Shown here one piece after another: positions 8,295-17,980 of a DNA stretch of 64,000 nucleotides. The notes under the pieces were generated by a model, which saw only the letters and a list, made by a program, of their open reading frames with translations, was not told the origin of the DNA and ran no database searches. The DNA comes from JAOABP01 sp964590395. Its GTDB lineage: Bacteria; Hydrothermota; Tepidihabitantia; Tepidihabitantales; Tepidihabitantaceae. Within the stretch, counting starts at the first letter, position 1. Every line of letters starts with the position of its first letter. A program made the position numbers and the translations under genes. The DNA lies in the NCBI GenBank assembly GCA_964590395.1, contig CAZPVT010000035.1:22026-86025 (forward strand), written 5' to 3'.

Positions 8295-10841
8295 ATGAAT
8301 ATTGAAAAATTTACCGAAAAGGCACAGCATGCACTTTTTGAGGCGCAATCTCTGGCACAAAGATTTTCTCATCAGGAACTGGATGCGGAGCATATCCTAC
8401 TGGCACTACTGGTTCAGGATGAAGGTCTGGTACCCGAAATCCTCTCCCGTCTCGGCACCAATCCCAACCATATCCGTCAGCATCTCGAGACCGCGCTTAA
8501 AGACCGCCCTAAAGTCTCCGGCACATCTCAGATCTACCTCTCCGCCCGTGCCCAGCGGGTATTAAGCGAGGCTGAACAGGAGGCAGAGCGGTTTAAAGAT
8601 GATTTTATATCCACCGAGCATCTATTACTCGGTCTTTTAAGTCTGCGCGATGGTGCGGTAGCCCGGGTTTTCCAGAATTTCGGGGTTGAACGCAACCGGG
8701 TGCTCGCTGTCCTCAAGGAGTTGCGTGGCACCCAGCGGGTAACCGATCAGAGTGCTGAAGACCGTTATCAACCGCTGGTGAAGTTTGGCAGGGACCTGAC
8801 CCAGTTAGCCCGGGAAGGCAAACTTGACCCGGTAATCGGCAGAGATGATGAGATCCGCCGGGTTATGCAGGTTCTATCCCGGCGCACCAAGAATAACCCG
8901 GTTCTGATCGGGGAAGCCGGTGTTGGTAAAACCGCGATTGTCGAGGGACTGGCACAGCGCATCGTCAAAGGGGATGTACCGGAGAGTTTGCGCGATCGGC
9001 GCCTGTTTGCACTGGATATGGGGGCGCTGATCGCGGGCACCAAATACCGGGGTGAGTTTGAAAGCCGGCTCAAGGCGGTTTTGAAAGAGGTGGCTGCCTC
9101 TGAAGGCAGAATCATCCTGTTTATTGACGAACTGCATCTGATCATCGGTGCGGGCAAAGCCGAGGGTGCGATCGATGCTGGCAATCTCTTAAAACCGATG
9201 CTGGCGCGGGGTGAACTCCGCTGTATTGGTGCCACAACACTGGATGAGTACCGGAAGTACATTGAAAAGGACAAGGCACTGGAACGGCGGTTTCAACCGG
9301 TGTTTGTTGACCAGCCGAGTGTTGAGGAAACAATATCAATTCTTCGGGGACTGAAGGAACGGTATGAGGTGCATCATGGAGTAAGAATTTCAGACCGCGC
9401 GCTGGTATCGGCCGCGGTCCTCTCTAACCGCTATATCTCGGACCGCTTTCTACCGGACAAAGCAATCGACCTGGTGGATGAGGCAGCAGCCAAACTGAAA
9501 ATGGAGATCACCTCCAAACCGGTAGAACTAGATAACCTGGACCGCAAAATAATGCAACTGGAGATGGAAAGACTCTCTCTTCAGCGGGAGACCGACCAGA
9601 TGGCACGGGAACGGCTGGCTGAAATCGAAAAGGAGATCGCCAGCCTGAAAGAGGAGGAAAAACGGTTGACCGCCCAGTGGGAAAAGGAACGGCAGGAGTT
9701 GGAACGGCGCCGGAAAATAAAAGAGGAAATCGAACAGGTCCAGCACGAAATTGAGATTGCTAAAAGCAAATATGACCTGAACCGGGCAGCAGAACTGGAA
9801 TACGGCAAACTTCTGCAGTTAAAAAAGGAGCTGACGGGAATGGACCGTCAGAACCGAAATCACCAGCTCCTGCGCGAGGAGGTGACTGAGGAGGACATAG
9901 CAGAGGTGGTAGCCAAATGGACTGGCATCCCGGTTAAGAACCTCCTTGAGTCTGAACGGGAGAAACTGTTGCGCCTGGAGGAAGAGATTCACAAACGGAT
10001 TGTGAACCAGGAGCGTGCGGTCAGCGCGGTTGGCAATGCGATCCGCCGGGCAAGGGCTGGTATCGCGGAAAGGAAAAAACCCATCGGCTCGTTTATCTTC
10101 CTCGGTCCCACAGGTGTTGGTAAAACCGAACTTGCCAAAACCCTGGCACAGGTGCTGTTTGACAGTGAGGATGCGATGGTCAGGCTGGATATGTCCGAAT
10201 ATATGGAGAAACATACGGTCTCACGGTTGATCGGTGCACCACCCGGCTATGTCGGATTTGAGGAGGGTGGCCAGTTGACCGAGGCAATAAGGCGTCGCCC
10301 CTATCGGGTAGTTCTCCTGGACGAGATTGAAAAGGCGCATCCGGATGTGTTTAACATCCTGCTTCAAATTCTGGACGACGGACGGCTTACCGATGGCCAT
10401 GGCAGGGTGGTGGACTTCCGCAACACCGTAGTGATTATGACCTCAAACCTTGGTACGGAGATGGCACGGGCAGGCAGGTTTGATCAGGATGAACTGATGC
10501 GGTTACTCAGACAAAACTTCCGGCCCGAGTTTTTAAACCGGATCGATGAAATAATCATCTTCGAACCGCTAACCGAGACGGACATCAAAAAGATCGTTAT
10601 CCTGCAACTTGCCCGGTTAAAAAACCAGTTGACAGAACAGGGAATTGAGGTTATAATTGATACGGGCTTAGAGGATCTACTCGCTAAGGAGGGTTATGAT
10701 CCGGAATTTGGAGCAAGGCCTCTGAAGCGAGTAATTCAAAAGCAGATTGAGAATCAACTGGCGCTGTTGATTCTCAAGGAACGACCGGAAAAGGTCAGAA
10801 TAAAAGCCCAGAATGGTGCGATAGTGATTTTGCCTGAATAA
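8295..10841 (+). CDS. clpB: Chaperone ClpB
   Basis: An 848-aa hexameric disaggregase that works with DnaK. The Clp-N double repeat covers residues 1-150. AAA+ domain 1 has Walker A GEAGVGKTA near residue 206 and Walker B IILFIDELHLI. A full coiled-coil middle domain (~residues 410-520, Glu/Lys/Arg-rich) identifies ClpB rather than ClpA/C. AAA+ domain 2 has GPTGVGKTE near 604 and VVLLDEIEKAHPD. No adjacent hrcA/CIRCE element is visible. The ATG lies 6 nt after a TAATTA box with no Shine-Dalgarno sequence. It is monocistronic. Confidence 0.96.
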   Translation: MNIEKFTEKAQHALFEAQSLAQRFSHQELDAEHILLALLVQDEGLVPEILSRLGTNPNHIRQHLETALKDRPKVSGTSQIYLSARAQRVLSEAEQEAERFKDDFISTEHLLLGLLSLRDGAVARVFQNFGVERNRVLAVLKELRGTQRVTDQSAEDRYQPLVKFGRDLTQLAREGKLDPVIGRDDEIRRVMQVLSRRTKNNPVLIGEAGVGKTAIVEGLAQRIVKGDVPESLRDRRLFALDMGALIAGTKYRGEFESRLKAVLKEVAASEGRIILFIDELHLIIGAGKAEGAIDAGNLLKPMLARGELRCIGATTLDEYRKYIEKDKALERRFQPVFVDQPSVEETISILRGLKERYEVHHGVRISDRALVSAAVLSNRYISDRFLPDKAIDLVDEAAAKLKMEITSKPVELDNLDRKIMQLEMERLSLQRETDQMARERLAEIEKEIASLKEEEKRLTAQWEKERQELERRRKIKEEIEQVQHEIEIAKSKYDLNRAAELEYGKLLQLKKELTGMDRQNRNHQLLREEVTEEDIAEVVAKWTGIPVKNLLESEREKLLRLEEEIHKRIVNQERAVSAVGNAIRRARAGIAERKKPIGSFIFLGPTGVGKTELAKTLAQVLFDSEDAMVRLDMSEYMEKHTVSRLIGAPPGYVGFEEGGQLTEAIRRRPYRVVLLDEIEKAHPDVFNILLQILDDGRLTDGHGRVVDFRNTVVIMTSNLGTEMARAGRFDQDELMRLLRQNFRPEFLNRIDEIIIFEPLTETDIKKIVILQLARLKNQLTEQGIEVIIDTGLEDLLAKEGYDPEFGARPLKRVIQKQIENQLALLILKERPEKVRIKAQNGAIVILPE

Positions 10842-11148
10842 CAGGCAGACAATTGGGAGTTTGGTAAAATTCGTCGGGAGCAGGTATCCCTCCTTCCCAA
10901 CCCACCAAAAACCCCCTTGTTTTCCTGCTCCCGACACCAGTTTTAGCCGGTTTTTTGACAAAAAGAATTATCTTTATTTGTGCACTATAATTAATGTTGA
11001 GAAGAAAATCTACCGGTATTGATGGTTACATATGCAGGGAAAATTGTCACACTTACCTGCAACTCCCCTGCAATGACAGAAGAAAAAAGATGAGGTTACT
11101 CTCTCAAGAGAGAGATGTTTAAGCCACTACCTGCCGGCAGAATGCCGT
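10842..11148. other. Intergenic gap after clpB with a 12-bp inverted repeat
   Basis: A 307-bp gap between the convergent clpB and LVIVD genes. GTCGGGAGCAGG (10873-10884) is perfectly repeated inverted at 10924-10935, with a 39-nt loop. A T-rich stretch follows (10940-10956), so it may act as a clpB terminator. A partial CAATGACAG motif of the dispersed repeat family lies near 11074. No gene is seen. Confidence 0.5.
10873..10935 (+). terminator. Large inverted repeat downstream of clpB, possible terminator
   Basis: Twelve complementary bases on each side of a 39-nt pyrimidine-rich loop, 31 bp after the clpB stop. The T-run comes some 15 nt after the stem rather than directly, so intrinsic termination is plausible but not canonical. 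Confidence 0.4.
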
Positions 11149-12951
11149 TTAACGGGTGATAAACACTTTGCTTGCCTTTGAACCCCCTGTCTGACCGCGG
11201 ACAAAATAAACCCCGGGTGCAAGAGAACGGACATCATTGGCACCGGGCTTTAGTGCAAACACCATCCTGCCAGATATATCAACCAGCTCTGCCGGACAAT
11301 TCTTTTCCTCAACCTTCAACACACCACGAACAACCGTTGGCACAAACCTCTCCCTTTTTATTAACTCATCTCTATTTCCCTTTACCCCGGCTCCATAAAA
11401 CTCAATGATACGTAAACCTTCATTTCCATCCGCAACATAGATATAGTTGCCTGATAACGCCACACTGTAAGCATAGCCAGGAGTATCATAATAGCCCACC
11501 TCATAAGGACTTTGCGGATTGCTAACATCGATAATCCGCAAGCCAGAACGATTATCTGCTACATATGCATACCTACCTGACACCACTAAATCCCAGGATG
11601 TATCCGGGGTATCATAATAGCCCACCTCATAAGGGCTTTCAGGATTACTGACATCAACGATACACAACCCATCAGCATAATCCGCAACATAGGCATAATT
11701 GCCTGATAACGCTACAGCACAAGCATAGCCCGGGGTATTACAATAGCCCACCTCATAAGGTGCCGCAGGATTATTCACATCAATAATACACAAACCAGAC
11801 CAATAGTCTGCAACATAGGCATAATTGCCTGAGAACACCACATCACGAGCCCAGCCACGGGTGTCATAATAGCCCACCTCATAAGGGCTTTCAGGACTGC
11901 TCACATCAATGACCCCCAATCCAACACCATCCGCAACATAGGCATAGTTGCCTGATAACGCCACACTATAAGTCAAACCACGGGTATCATAATGCCCCAC
12001 CTGATAAACACTTTCAGGATTGCTCACATCAATGATCCGCAACCCATCAGCATAATCCGCAACATAGGCGTAATTGCCTGAGAAAACCACACCATAAGCA
12101 TCACCCGGTGTGTCATAATAGCACACCGGATAAGGTGTCGCGGGGTTATTCACATCAAAAACACACAATCCAGACACTCCGCCCATAACATAGGCGTAAC
12201 TACCTGACACCTGCACACCAAGTGCCGTGTCTGGTGTATCATAATAATCCGCCTCATAAGGAGTTTCCGGATTGCTCACATCAATGATCCGCAACCCATA
12301 TGTATAATCCGCAACATAGACATAATTGCCTGACACCGCTACATCCTCAGCATAGCCCCGGGTGTCATAATAGCCTGCCTCATAAGGGCTTTGCGGATTG
12401 CTGACATCAATGATACGCAACCCAGCAGACCCGTCCGCAATATAGGCATAATTGCCTGAAACTACCACACCAAGAGCATAGCCCCGGGTGTTATAATAGC
12501 CTGCCTCATAAGGGCTTTGCGGATTGCTGACATCAATGATACGCAAGCCAGCAGACCCGTCTGCAACATAGGCATAATTGCCTGACACCGCTACACCATC
12601 ATAACGGCGTGGCGTCTCATACGAGCCCAGTCTTACTGGTGAAGAGGAGTTTGTTACATCCCAGATTTCCAGACCGATGTAACCGACAATATAGAGCAGA
12701 TTGGCATTATAGGCAAGATCCCTCGGCGCCCCGACGGTACGAATTCTAACTGGTGGTGAGTTATGGACCACATCTAACACAACCACACCACTACCAGAAC
12801 CAACAAAGGCAAGGTTTCTTTGTGAATCAATCGTTACCGCATAACTCGGACCAAAGAGCCAACTGCCAACCTCCCGGCAGTTTAATGAGTCATGGGGCAA
12901 AACAAGGCCGCAAAATAGGCACAAAAGTGCAGAAAGTATTTTAAATCTCAT
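11149..12951 (-). CDS. Secreted LVIVD-repeat beta-propeller protein with sorting domain
   Basis: A 600-aa protein from the ATG at 12951 (AGGA 6 nt upstream); the signal peptide is MRFKILSALLCLFCGLVLP. It is followed by about twelve LVIVD-type repeats of 42 aa. The central ones are near-identical (consensus VSGNYAYVADGSAGLRIIDV, then SNPESPYEVGYYDT). A C-terminal Por-like module ends NDVRSLAPGVYFVRG...KVFITR. The protein should be exported through a type IX-like route and present a propeller or solenoid on the surface. Ligand unknown. It is the last of three consecutive secreted-propeller genes (48 bp from the previous stop). A short paralogue lies at 54.4-55.1 kb. Confidence 0.88.
   Translation of the reverse strand: MRFKILSALLCLFCGLVLPHDSLNCREVGSWLFGPSYAVTIDSQRNLAFVGSGSGVVVLDVVHNSPPVRIRTVGAPRDLAYNANLLYIVGYIGLEIWDVTNSSSPVRLGSYETPRRYDGVAVSGNYAYVADGSAGLRIIDVSNPQSPYEAGYYNTRGYALGVVVSGNYAYIADGSAGLRIIDVSNPQSPYEAGYYDTRGYAEDVAVSGNYVYVADYTYGLRIIDVSNPETPYEADYYDTPDTALGVQVSGSYAYVMGGVSGLCVFDVNNPATPYPVCYYDTPGDAYGVVFSGNYAYVADYADGLRIIDVSNPESVYQVGHYDTRGLTYSVALSGNYAYVADGVGLGVIDVSSPESPYEVGYYDTRGWARDVVFSGNYAYVADYWSGLCIIDVNNPAAPYEVGYCNTPGYACAVALSGNYAYVADYADGLCIVDVSNPESPYEVGYYDTPDTSWDLVVSGRYAYVADNRSGLRIIDVSNPQSPYEVGYYDTPGYAYSVALSGNYIYVADGNEGLRIIEFYGAGVKGNRDELIKRERFVPTVVRGVLKVEEKNCPAELVDISGRMVFALKPGANDVRSLAPGVYFVRGQTGGSKASKVFITR
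11405..12610 (-). repeat. Tandem 126-bp repeats encoding LVIVD units
   Basis: The motif ending TCATAATAGCCCACCTCATA recurs with an exact 126-bp period (for example at 11486 and 11612). About nine to ten copies are highly similar at the DNA level. The copies correspond to the 42-aa units of the overlying gene, pointing to recent expansion by unequal exchange. Confidence 0.85.
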
Positions 12952-12999
12952 AAATCCTCGCAAGAATCGGTTCAAAATGACAAGGGGATGTTATCAAAA

Positions 13000-14391
13000 T
13001 CAACGGGTTATCACCACCCTGGTTATCCTCGAATCCCCAGTCTGAGTTCTGATAAAATAGACCCCAGGAGCGATGTGATGGACATCATTTGGACCGGGCT
13101 TAAGGTCAAGCACCTTGCGTCCGGTTACATCCATCAGCACCGCCTGATCTTCTGGTCTTGTTTCTGGAAGAAAGAGAATATTCCGGATAAACGTTGCCAC
13201 CAGTGGCTGGCTGACCTGTGAACCAATCTGCCCCTCTGCTATCCCCTGCAAACTGTCTTTGAACACATAAATCGCCAGATCCCAATACACCAGAAGATAA
13301 ATTCTTTTGTCAACCGGGTTGGCAAAGGCACAGTCGGGGAGTCTGCCTTGAAATGCTCCCTGCCCGATAACTGAATCGGTACGGCAGTCAATAACATAAA
13401 CAATAAAACTATCACGAATCTTGGCAAAGGCATAAAGCCGGTTACTCCATTCTGCATAGGCGGAACACCAGGGATCTCCCCTCGGGAAAGTAATCAGATT
13501 AACCACCGTATCCCTTTGACCATCAATCACATAAAAAACTGCTTCGGTAGAGTCGGGAGCAAGCCAGTAAACCTTATCCTCTCTAACACAATATACATGT
13601 CCACGAGGGTCTCCAACTTGCGCAATTGGAAGACGGCGGATAAGGGTATTGGACACACAATCAATAATAGAGAAACCACCATCATTTGTGCTACCAACAT
13701 AAAGTTTGCGACGCAATGGGTTATAAACGGCACAATCGGGCCACCAAATCCTGCTTCGAATCAAAGCAATTATTGAATCCGTGTCGCAGTCAACAACCGT
13801 AATAAAGTCAGTAGGCCTCACCAAACTCCGCCAGCCAAAATACATCTGATTTCCAACCGAATCCCAGATTGCAAAATAAGCAGGAGTGTGTGATGTCGGC
13901 ACAATGACTTTAACCACTGTGTCAGTGGAACAATCTAAAACTGTAATTCTCCCCTCCCCAACAGTATAAACCTTATCTAAAGTTGTATTTAGCGCAATAC
14001 CCAACTCATCAACCGGAATGGGCAGATACCGAATAACCGAGTCGTTCCTATTGTCAATTACCGCCAGCCCCATTGTGTCCCGGGAAGAAACCGCCCTCCT
14101 TATTGCCTGGTAAATTTTGTTGTGTCGCTGGTTATATATTGCAGGATGGAAATTGTTGTCACTGCCATAAAGATTTATTACCCGACGAATCGCCATAGCA
14201 CCGCAATCTACAACAAAGACACAGGCTGAACCGCTACCTCCTCTGCCGATAACGTATAATTTATTCCCCACAGGAATGTGATAAAACTCGCTCACCAGAT
14301 TAGGAAATCTCAGAACAGTATCAAGAATCTGGGCCGGAAGGGGAAGGAAAACAACTAAAACAAAGATCAATATGATTTTTCTGTTTAACAT
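13000..14391 (-). CDS. Secreted YVTN-type beta-propeller protein with sorting domain
   Basis: A 463-aa protein from the ATG at 14391 (GGGGA upstream); an in-frame TTG 12 nt earlier is less likely. The signal peptide is MLNRKIILIFVLVVFLPLPA. Repeats of the type VVDCDTDSIIALIRSRIWW and NPLRRKLYVGSTNDGGFSII form a YncE/YVTN-like propeller. The C-terminus shows NDVHHIAPGVYFIRTQTG and ends RVVITR, the same sorting module as its neighbours. It begins 19 bp after the preceding secreted-protein gene, so co-transcription is likely. No catalytic motif is visible. Confidence 0.85.
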   Translation of the reverse strand: MLNRKIILIFVLVVFLPLPAQILDTVLRFPNLVSEFYHIPVGNKLYVIGRGGSGSACVFVVDCGAMAIRRVINLYGSDNNFHPAIYNQRHNKIYQAIRRAVSSRDTMGLAVIDNRNDSVIRYLPIPVDELGIALNTTLDKVYTVGEGRITVLDCSTDTVVKVIVPTSHTPAYFAIWDSVGNQMYFGWRSLVRPTDFITVVDCDTDSIIALIRSRIWWPDCAVYNPLRRKLYVGSTNDGGFSIIDCVSNTLIRRLPIAQVGDPRGHVYCVREDKVYWLAPDSTEAVFYVIDGQRDTVVNLITFPRGDPWCSAYAEWSNRLYAFAKIRDSFIVYVIDCRTDSVIGQGAFQGRLPDCAFANPVDKRIYLLVYWDLAIYVFKDSLQGIAEGQIGSQVSQPLVATFIRNILFLPETRPEDQAVLMDVTGRKVLDLKPGPNDVHHIAPGVYFIRTQTGDSRITRVVITR

Positions 14392-14410
14392 CCTTATCCC
14401 CAAACTGCTA

Positions 14411-16249
14411 CTACCATACCGGTATTTTAATCATACCCCTTTCTCCGTTTATGTCAAGAGATATAAAATACACACCTCTACTACCAATATTCAAGTTCAA
14501 AGTATGCTCACCAGCAGATTGCCACCCGTTAAAAAGCGTCTTGATCCTTCGTCCCAACTGGTCAAAGATAGCCACTTTCACCAAACCATCCCGTTTAACA
14601 GTATATATCAACTGCGCACCTCTGTTTGACCTTAATAGACGAAAATCACCATACATTGGTAAAAACTTTGATTGCGCCATCTGCCCCTCATCTACACCCA
14701 CCACCCACTTGTAAAAGTTTGTCTCCTCATATTCACCAGCAATCACCAGCACCAACGGATAATCATTGTCACCATCGCAAACACAGGAACCATACCGGTA
14801 GTAATCCCGAGGCGGCAGTGTGTCAGCCCTACGCCATGAATTATTGGAAATATCGTAGGTGAAAAGGTAGTTTGTTTCGCCTCCCATTATCGCGCGTAGT
14901 TTCCTGCTTCCCGCTCCATGCCGAAAATCATCAGAGGTTATTGAAGCACCTCCTTTCTGAGCACCAGGGGTAGAATTCAGTTGTTCCCAATTCATCGTTT
15001 CAAGGTTGAAACGCCAGAACTCATTACTGTTTCCGCCGAGCATGACATAGAGCGCCTCCACGTCATCACAAAAGGCATAGCACATTGCACCGCCTTGTTC
15101 AACCGAATTACTTGTGGGAATATCAGGCAGTCGGTGCCAGCCGTAGTCAACTTGAAATGAAATTGGAGTGCTCCAGTTAGTCCAACTACCACCGGCTCTG
15201 CGATAACAGACCCGCCAGTAATATGTCCCGGACTCAATCGGCTGGTCAGCAACAAATTCGCTTCTCTCGGTTCTTACATCAATTACCGGCTGAGCAAAGT
15301 CGGATGTCGGGGCAACCTGTAGCCAATAAAAGGCTGCATCAGGAACACTCTGCCAGTCAAATACCGGTTCATCTCCCGCTATCAATACCCCTTCATCAGG
15401 AAAAGGATGAAAATTAACCGAACCACTACCGGTTGTCAATGTGAAACACCAAGTCTCTGACCAGTCTGAAGGGATACCCGAGCGAATTCCTCTCAACCGC
15501 CAGTAGTAAGTGCCAGTTCCAAAAAGAACATTAGCCGGGTCAAATTCACCACAGAAAACGGTGGTATCAATAATGAGATTGGTAAAATCTTCAGAGGTTG
15601 ATACCTGCAGATTGTATTCTGTCCATCTCGGATGCGGTAGCCAGTCAAAGTAGAGATTTCCAGCGACCACCACGCTGCCGTTTCCTGGATACCGACCATC
15701 CACCGCAACAGGGAAGAGACAAAAAGCCCGTCGCCAGAGATGTCTTGTTTCGTTTCCAACAAGGAGATAGAGGTAGCCCTCAATATATTTTCCCCAGCCG
15801 GGGTTGGGAGGTGAGAAGAGCACGGGTTGATATGCCAATGCCACACCATCTCCAATAGTATCCGGAAGTGAAATCGGATTATCCTCATTCCAGTAGCCCC
15901 CGAGACCTTGAGACTGATGGAACGAGTAAACAAACAGGTTATTGCCCTCGTCGGTAGCCACAAACAGTCTTGTCCCGTTTCCGTGTGCGTAAGTCATTGC
16001 GCCAGCCCTATCGATAACTTCCGGCATATCATTCTCTAACTCACCCCAAGTATCAGCACTGTGATCAAATGCGTAAATCTCAAAAGATCCGTCACCAATT
16101 GCGACAAATGTGTATCCTCTTCCTCTTGCTGCATAGCCACCAGGACCAACCTCACATCCGTTTCCAACCGGGGGAAGGGGCATCCACTCAGCGTTCAGCG
16201 GCACTGCTCCGATCACAAACAGTATGATTGCTGTTAATGGTTTCCACAT
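14411..16249 (-). CDS. Secreted multi-domain propeller/Fn3-like protein with sorting domain
   Basis: A 612-aa protein with AGGAGG before the ATG and signal peptide MWKPLTAIILFVIGAVPLNA. An N-terminal Kelch-like half-propeller is followed by two fibronectin-like domains, each with an LQVS or LQVAPTSDF strand and a GTYYWRxxxR strand. A second Kelch-like section then precedes a C-terminal sorting module (KVAIFDQLGRRIKTLFNG, then GSRGVYFISLDINGERG). It is the first gene of a probable three-gene operon. Two copies of GTGCAC (16279-16284 and 16297-16302) lie upstream and could be an operator. Function unknown. Confidence 0.83.
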   Translation of the reverse strand: MWKPLTAIILFVIGAVPLNAEWMPLPPVGNGCEVGPGGYAARGRGYTFVAIGDGSFEIYAFDHSADTWGELENDMPEVIDRAGAMTYAHGNGTRLFVATDEGNNLFVYSFHQSQGLGGYWNEDNPISLPDTIGDGVALAYQPVLFSPPNPGWGKYIEGYLYLLVGNETRHLWRRAFCLFPVAVDGRYPGNGSVVVAGNLYFDWLPHPRWTEYNLQVSTSEDFTNLIIDTTVFCGEFDPANVLFGTGTYYWRLRGIRSGIPSDWSETWCFTLTTGSGSVNFHPFPDEGVLIAGDEPVFDWQSVPDAAFYWLQVAPTSDFAQPVIDVRTERSEFVADQPIESGTYYWRVCYRRAGGSWTNWSTPISFQVDYGWHRLPDIPTSNSVEQGGAMCYAFCDDVEALYVMLGGNSNEFWRFNLETMNWEQLNSTPGAQKGGASITSDDFRHGAGSRKLRAIMGGETNYLFTYDISNNSWRRADTLPPRDYYRYGSCVCDGDNDYPLVLVIAGEYEETNFYKWVVGVDEGQMAQSKFLPMYGDFRLLRSNRGAQLIYTVKRDGLVKVAIFDQLGRRIKTLFNGWQSAGEHTLNLNIGSRGVYFISLDINGERGMIKIPVW

Positions 16250-16403
16250 AATTCCTCCTTTCTCAAATTGCAGAAACAGTGCACTCCAGCACCAAAGTGC
16301 ACAACACCCGTTTTTCCGCTCGGTGCCGCGGTTGCCGGATTGAGTTTTCTCCTTCTGCTGTCCGGCTCCAGCAGAAATTGTTTTGGAAATTGCTATGGCT
16401 GTC

Positions 16404-16422
16404 GCTACCTACCAAAGGTAGC
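16404..16422. other. Small perfect hairpin downstream of glyQ
   Basis: GCTACCT (16404-16410), a 5-nt loop and AGGTAGC. It lies 24 bp after the glyQ stop codon on the minus strand without a T-run, so its role as a terminator is uncertain. Confidence 0.35.
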
Positions 16423-16445
16423 ATGTTATTCGCAACAACCTAAAG

Positions 16446-17318
16446 TTAACTGTTACTGGATTCAGGCTCTACCTTTTTCAGGTAGGTAATCGCAGCCAGG
16501 CGGGCAAGTCGCCTTACCCGGGCAATGTAGTTCTGACGCTCCGAGACGCTGATCGCACCCCTTGCCTCAAGCACATTGAAGATGTGAGAGCATTTGATCA
16601 CGCAGTCATAACCAGGATAAACCAGCCCCATATTGAGCAACCGCTGTGCCTCTGCCTCCATCCGTTCAAAAAGCAGGATGTGCAGTTCAACATCTGCCGC
16701 CTCAAAATTGAACCGGGAAAACTCCTCCTCATTCTGCCGGTAAACATCACCCCAGGTTAAAGAGTCGTTCCAGCGGACATCAAATATTGACTCCACATCC
16801 TGAATAAACATTGCAATCCGTTCCAGACCATAGGTTAACTCCACCGGAATCACCTTCAGATCAATTGAACCACACTGTTGAAAATAGGTAAACTGGGTGA
16901 TCTCAATACCGTTTAACTCCACCTGCCAGCCCAGCCCCCAGGCACCGAGCGTGGGTGACTCCCAGTCATCCTCGGTAAAGCGGATATCATTTTTCCTTAA
17001 GTCAATCCCGATCGCCTCCAGGCTTTTAAGATACAGGTCCTGAACATCGGCCGGTGCCGGCTTTAAAATCACCTGTAACTGCCAGAACTGCTGAACCCGT
17101 AAAGGGTTCTGGGCATAACGACCATCCCTGGGCCTTTTTGACGGCTCACAGTAAACCACATTCCAGGACTTTGAGTCCAGAACGCGCAAAAAGGTCGCCG
17201 GATTAAATGTCCCCGCCCCCACCTCAGAGTTATAAGGTGATAGCACCGCACATCCCTGCTTTGCCCAGTAACTCTGCAACCCGAAAATCAGATCCTGAAA
17301 GTAATACACCTGTCTCAT
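16446..17318 (-). CDS. glyQ: Glycyl-tRNA synthetase alpha subunit
   Basis: A 290-aa class II catalytic subunit of the heterotetrameric (alpha2beta2) enzyme that charges tRNA-Gly. Typical segments include FQDLIFGLQSYWAKQGCAVL, EVGAGTFNPATFLR, EPSKRPRDGRYAQNPLR, and QVELNGIEITQFTYFQQCGS. The ATG lies 5 bp after the HD-domain gene. The beta-subunit gene glyS, normally directly downstream, is absent: the next 196 bp are non-coding and lead into a secreted protein. glyS must be elsewhere if the enzyme is functional. Confidence 0.97.
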   Translation of the reverse strand: MRQVYYFQDLIFGLQSYWAKQGCAVLSPYNSEVGAGTFNPATFLRVLDSKSWNVVYCEPSKRPRDGRYAQNPLRVQQFWQLQVILKPAPADVQDLYLKSLEAIGIDLRKNDIRFTEDDWESPTLGAWGLGWQVELNGIEITQFTYFQQCGSIDLKVIPVELTYGLERIAMFIQDVESIFDVRWNDSLTWGDVYRQNEEEFSRFNFEAADVELHILLFERMEAEAQRLLNMGLVYPGYDCVIKCSHIFNVLEARGAISVSERQNYIARVRRLARLAAITYLKKVEPESSNS

Positions 17319-17323
17319 CTTCC

Positions 17324-17869
17324 CTAAAGCCCTAACTGTCTGGATATCTCCTGCATCGCCTTCAGGCAGATGCTGGTAAACTCCTCAAGACTTAGCCCCA
17401 GTTCGGTACACTTAAGTATCTGCTCCCGGTTCGCACCCGCGGCAAACCGTTTGTCCCGAAAGCGCCGCAGAACAAAATCGGTATCAACTGCGACAAGTTT
17501 CTTTGTTGGGTGCATCAGCACCGCCGCAACGATCAATCCGGTAATCGGATCGGTGGCAACGATCGCTTTGTCCAAGAGCGACTCTGCCGGCACATTGCCC
17601 GAATGTGCACGGACCGCCTGGATTATTACCGGCTCAACACCCTGTGCCGCCAGTATCTCCGCTGCCAACTGGGTGTGACGTGCGGTCTCATCTTTGGTCT
17701 GTTCGTAATCAAGGTCATGGATCAACCCCGCCAGCCCCCATTGCTCCTCATCTTGATTCAGGCGACGGGCAAGGGCACGCAGACAGGCTTCGGTAGCCAG
17801 CATATGCTTGATCAAATTTTGGTTTTTCACTAATCGGTTAGCTAACTGCCAGGCGGTTTCACGATCCAA
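17324..17869 (-). CDS. HD-domain metal-dependent phosphohydrolase
   Basis: A 181-aa protein of the HDIG/HD superfamily. The metal ligands are visible as NQNLIKHMLATEACLRALA (first His), GLAGLIHDLDYEQT (HD pair), DETARHTQLAAEIL and QAVRAHSG. The substrate is unknown; family members hydrolyse nucleotide or phosphate esters. It starts at TTG with GGAGG 5 nt upstream. It leads a two-gene operon with glyQ (5-bp spacing) from a near-consensus promoter. Confidence 0.85.
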   Translation of the reverse strand: MDRETAWQLANRLVKNQNLIKHMLATEACLRALARRLNQDEEQWGLAGLIHDLDYEQTKDETARHTQLAAEILAAQGVEPVIIQAVRAHSGNVPAESLLDKAIVATDPITGLIVAAVLMHPTKKLVAVDTDFVLRRFRDKRFAAGANREQILKCTELGLSLEEFTSICLKAMQEISRQLGL

Positions 17870-17891
17870 TTATGCCTCCATTTTATCGGTA

Positions 17892-17919
17892 ATTATATTC
17901 GGTTCGGTAAATGTGTCAA
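17892..17919 (-). promoter_or_regulatory. Near-consensus promoter for the HD-glyQ operon
   Basis: TTGACA (17919-17914), 16 bp, then TATAAT (17897-17892). A 22-nt stretch with GGAGG precedes the TTG start. Confidence 0.85.
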
Positions 17920-17980
17920 GAATTGCTAAGTTACCATTCGAACAAATTTTCCCAGTTTTTCTCTACCGCATTGGGATTAG

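Noticed and set aside
10955..10991. Promoter from TTGACA (10955) and TATAAT (10986) after clpB
   Set aside because: The spacer is 25 bp and no plus-strand gene follows.
16268..16489. Plus-strand frame of 73 aa between the glyQ and propeller genes
   Set aside because: It overlaps the 3' end of glyQ antisense, has a Cys-rich random-looking translation and no ribosome site.
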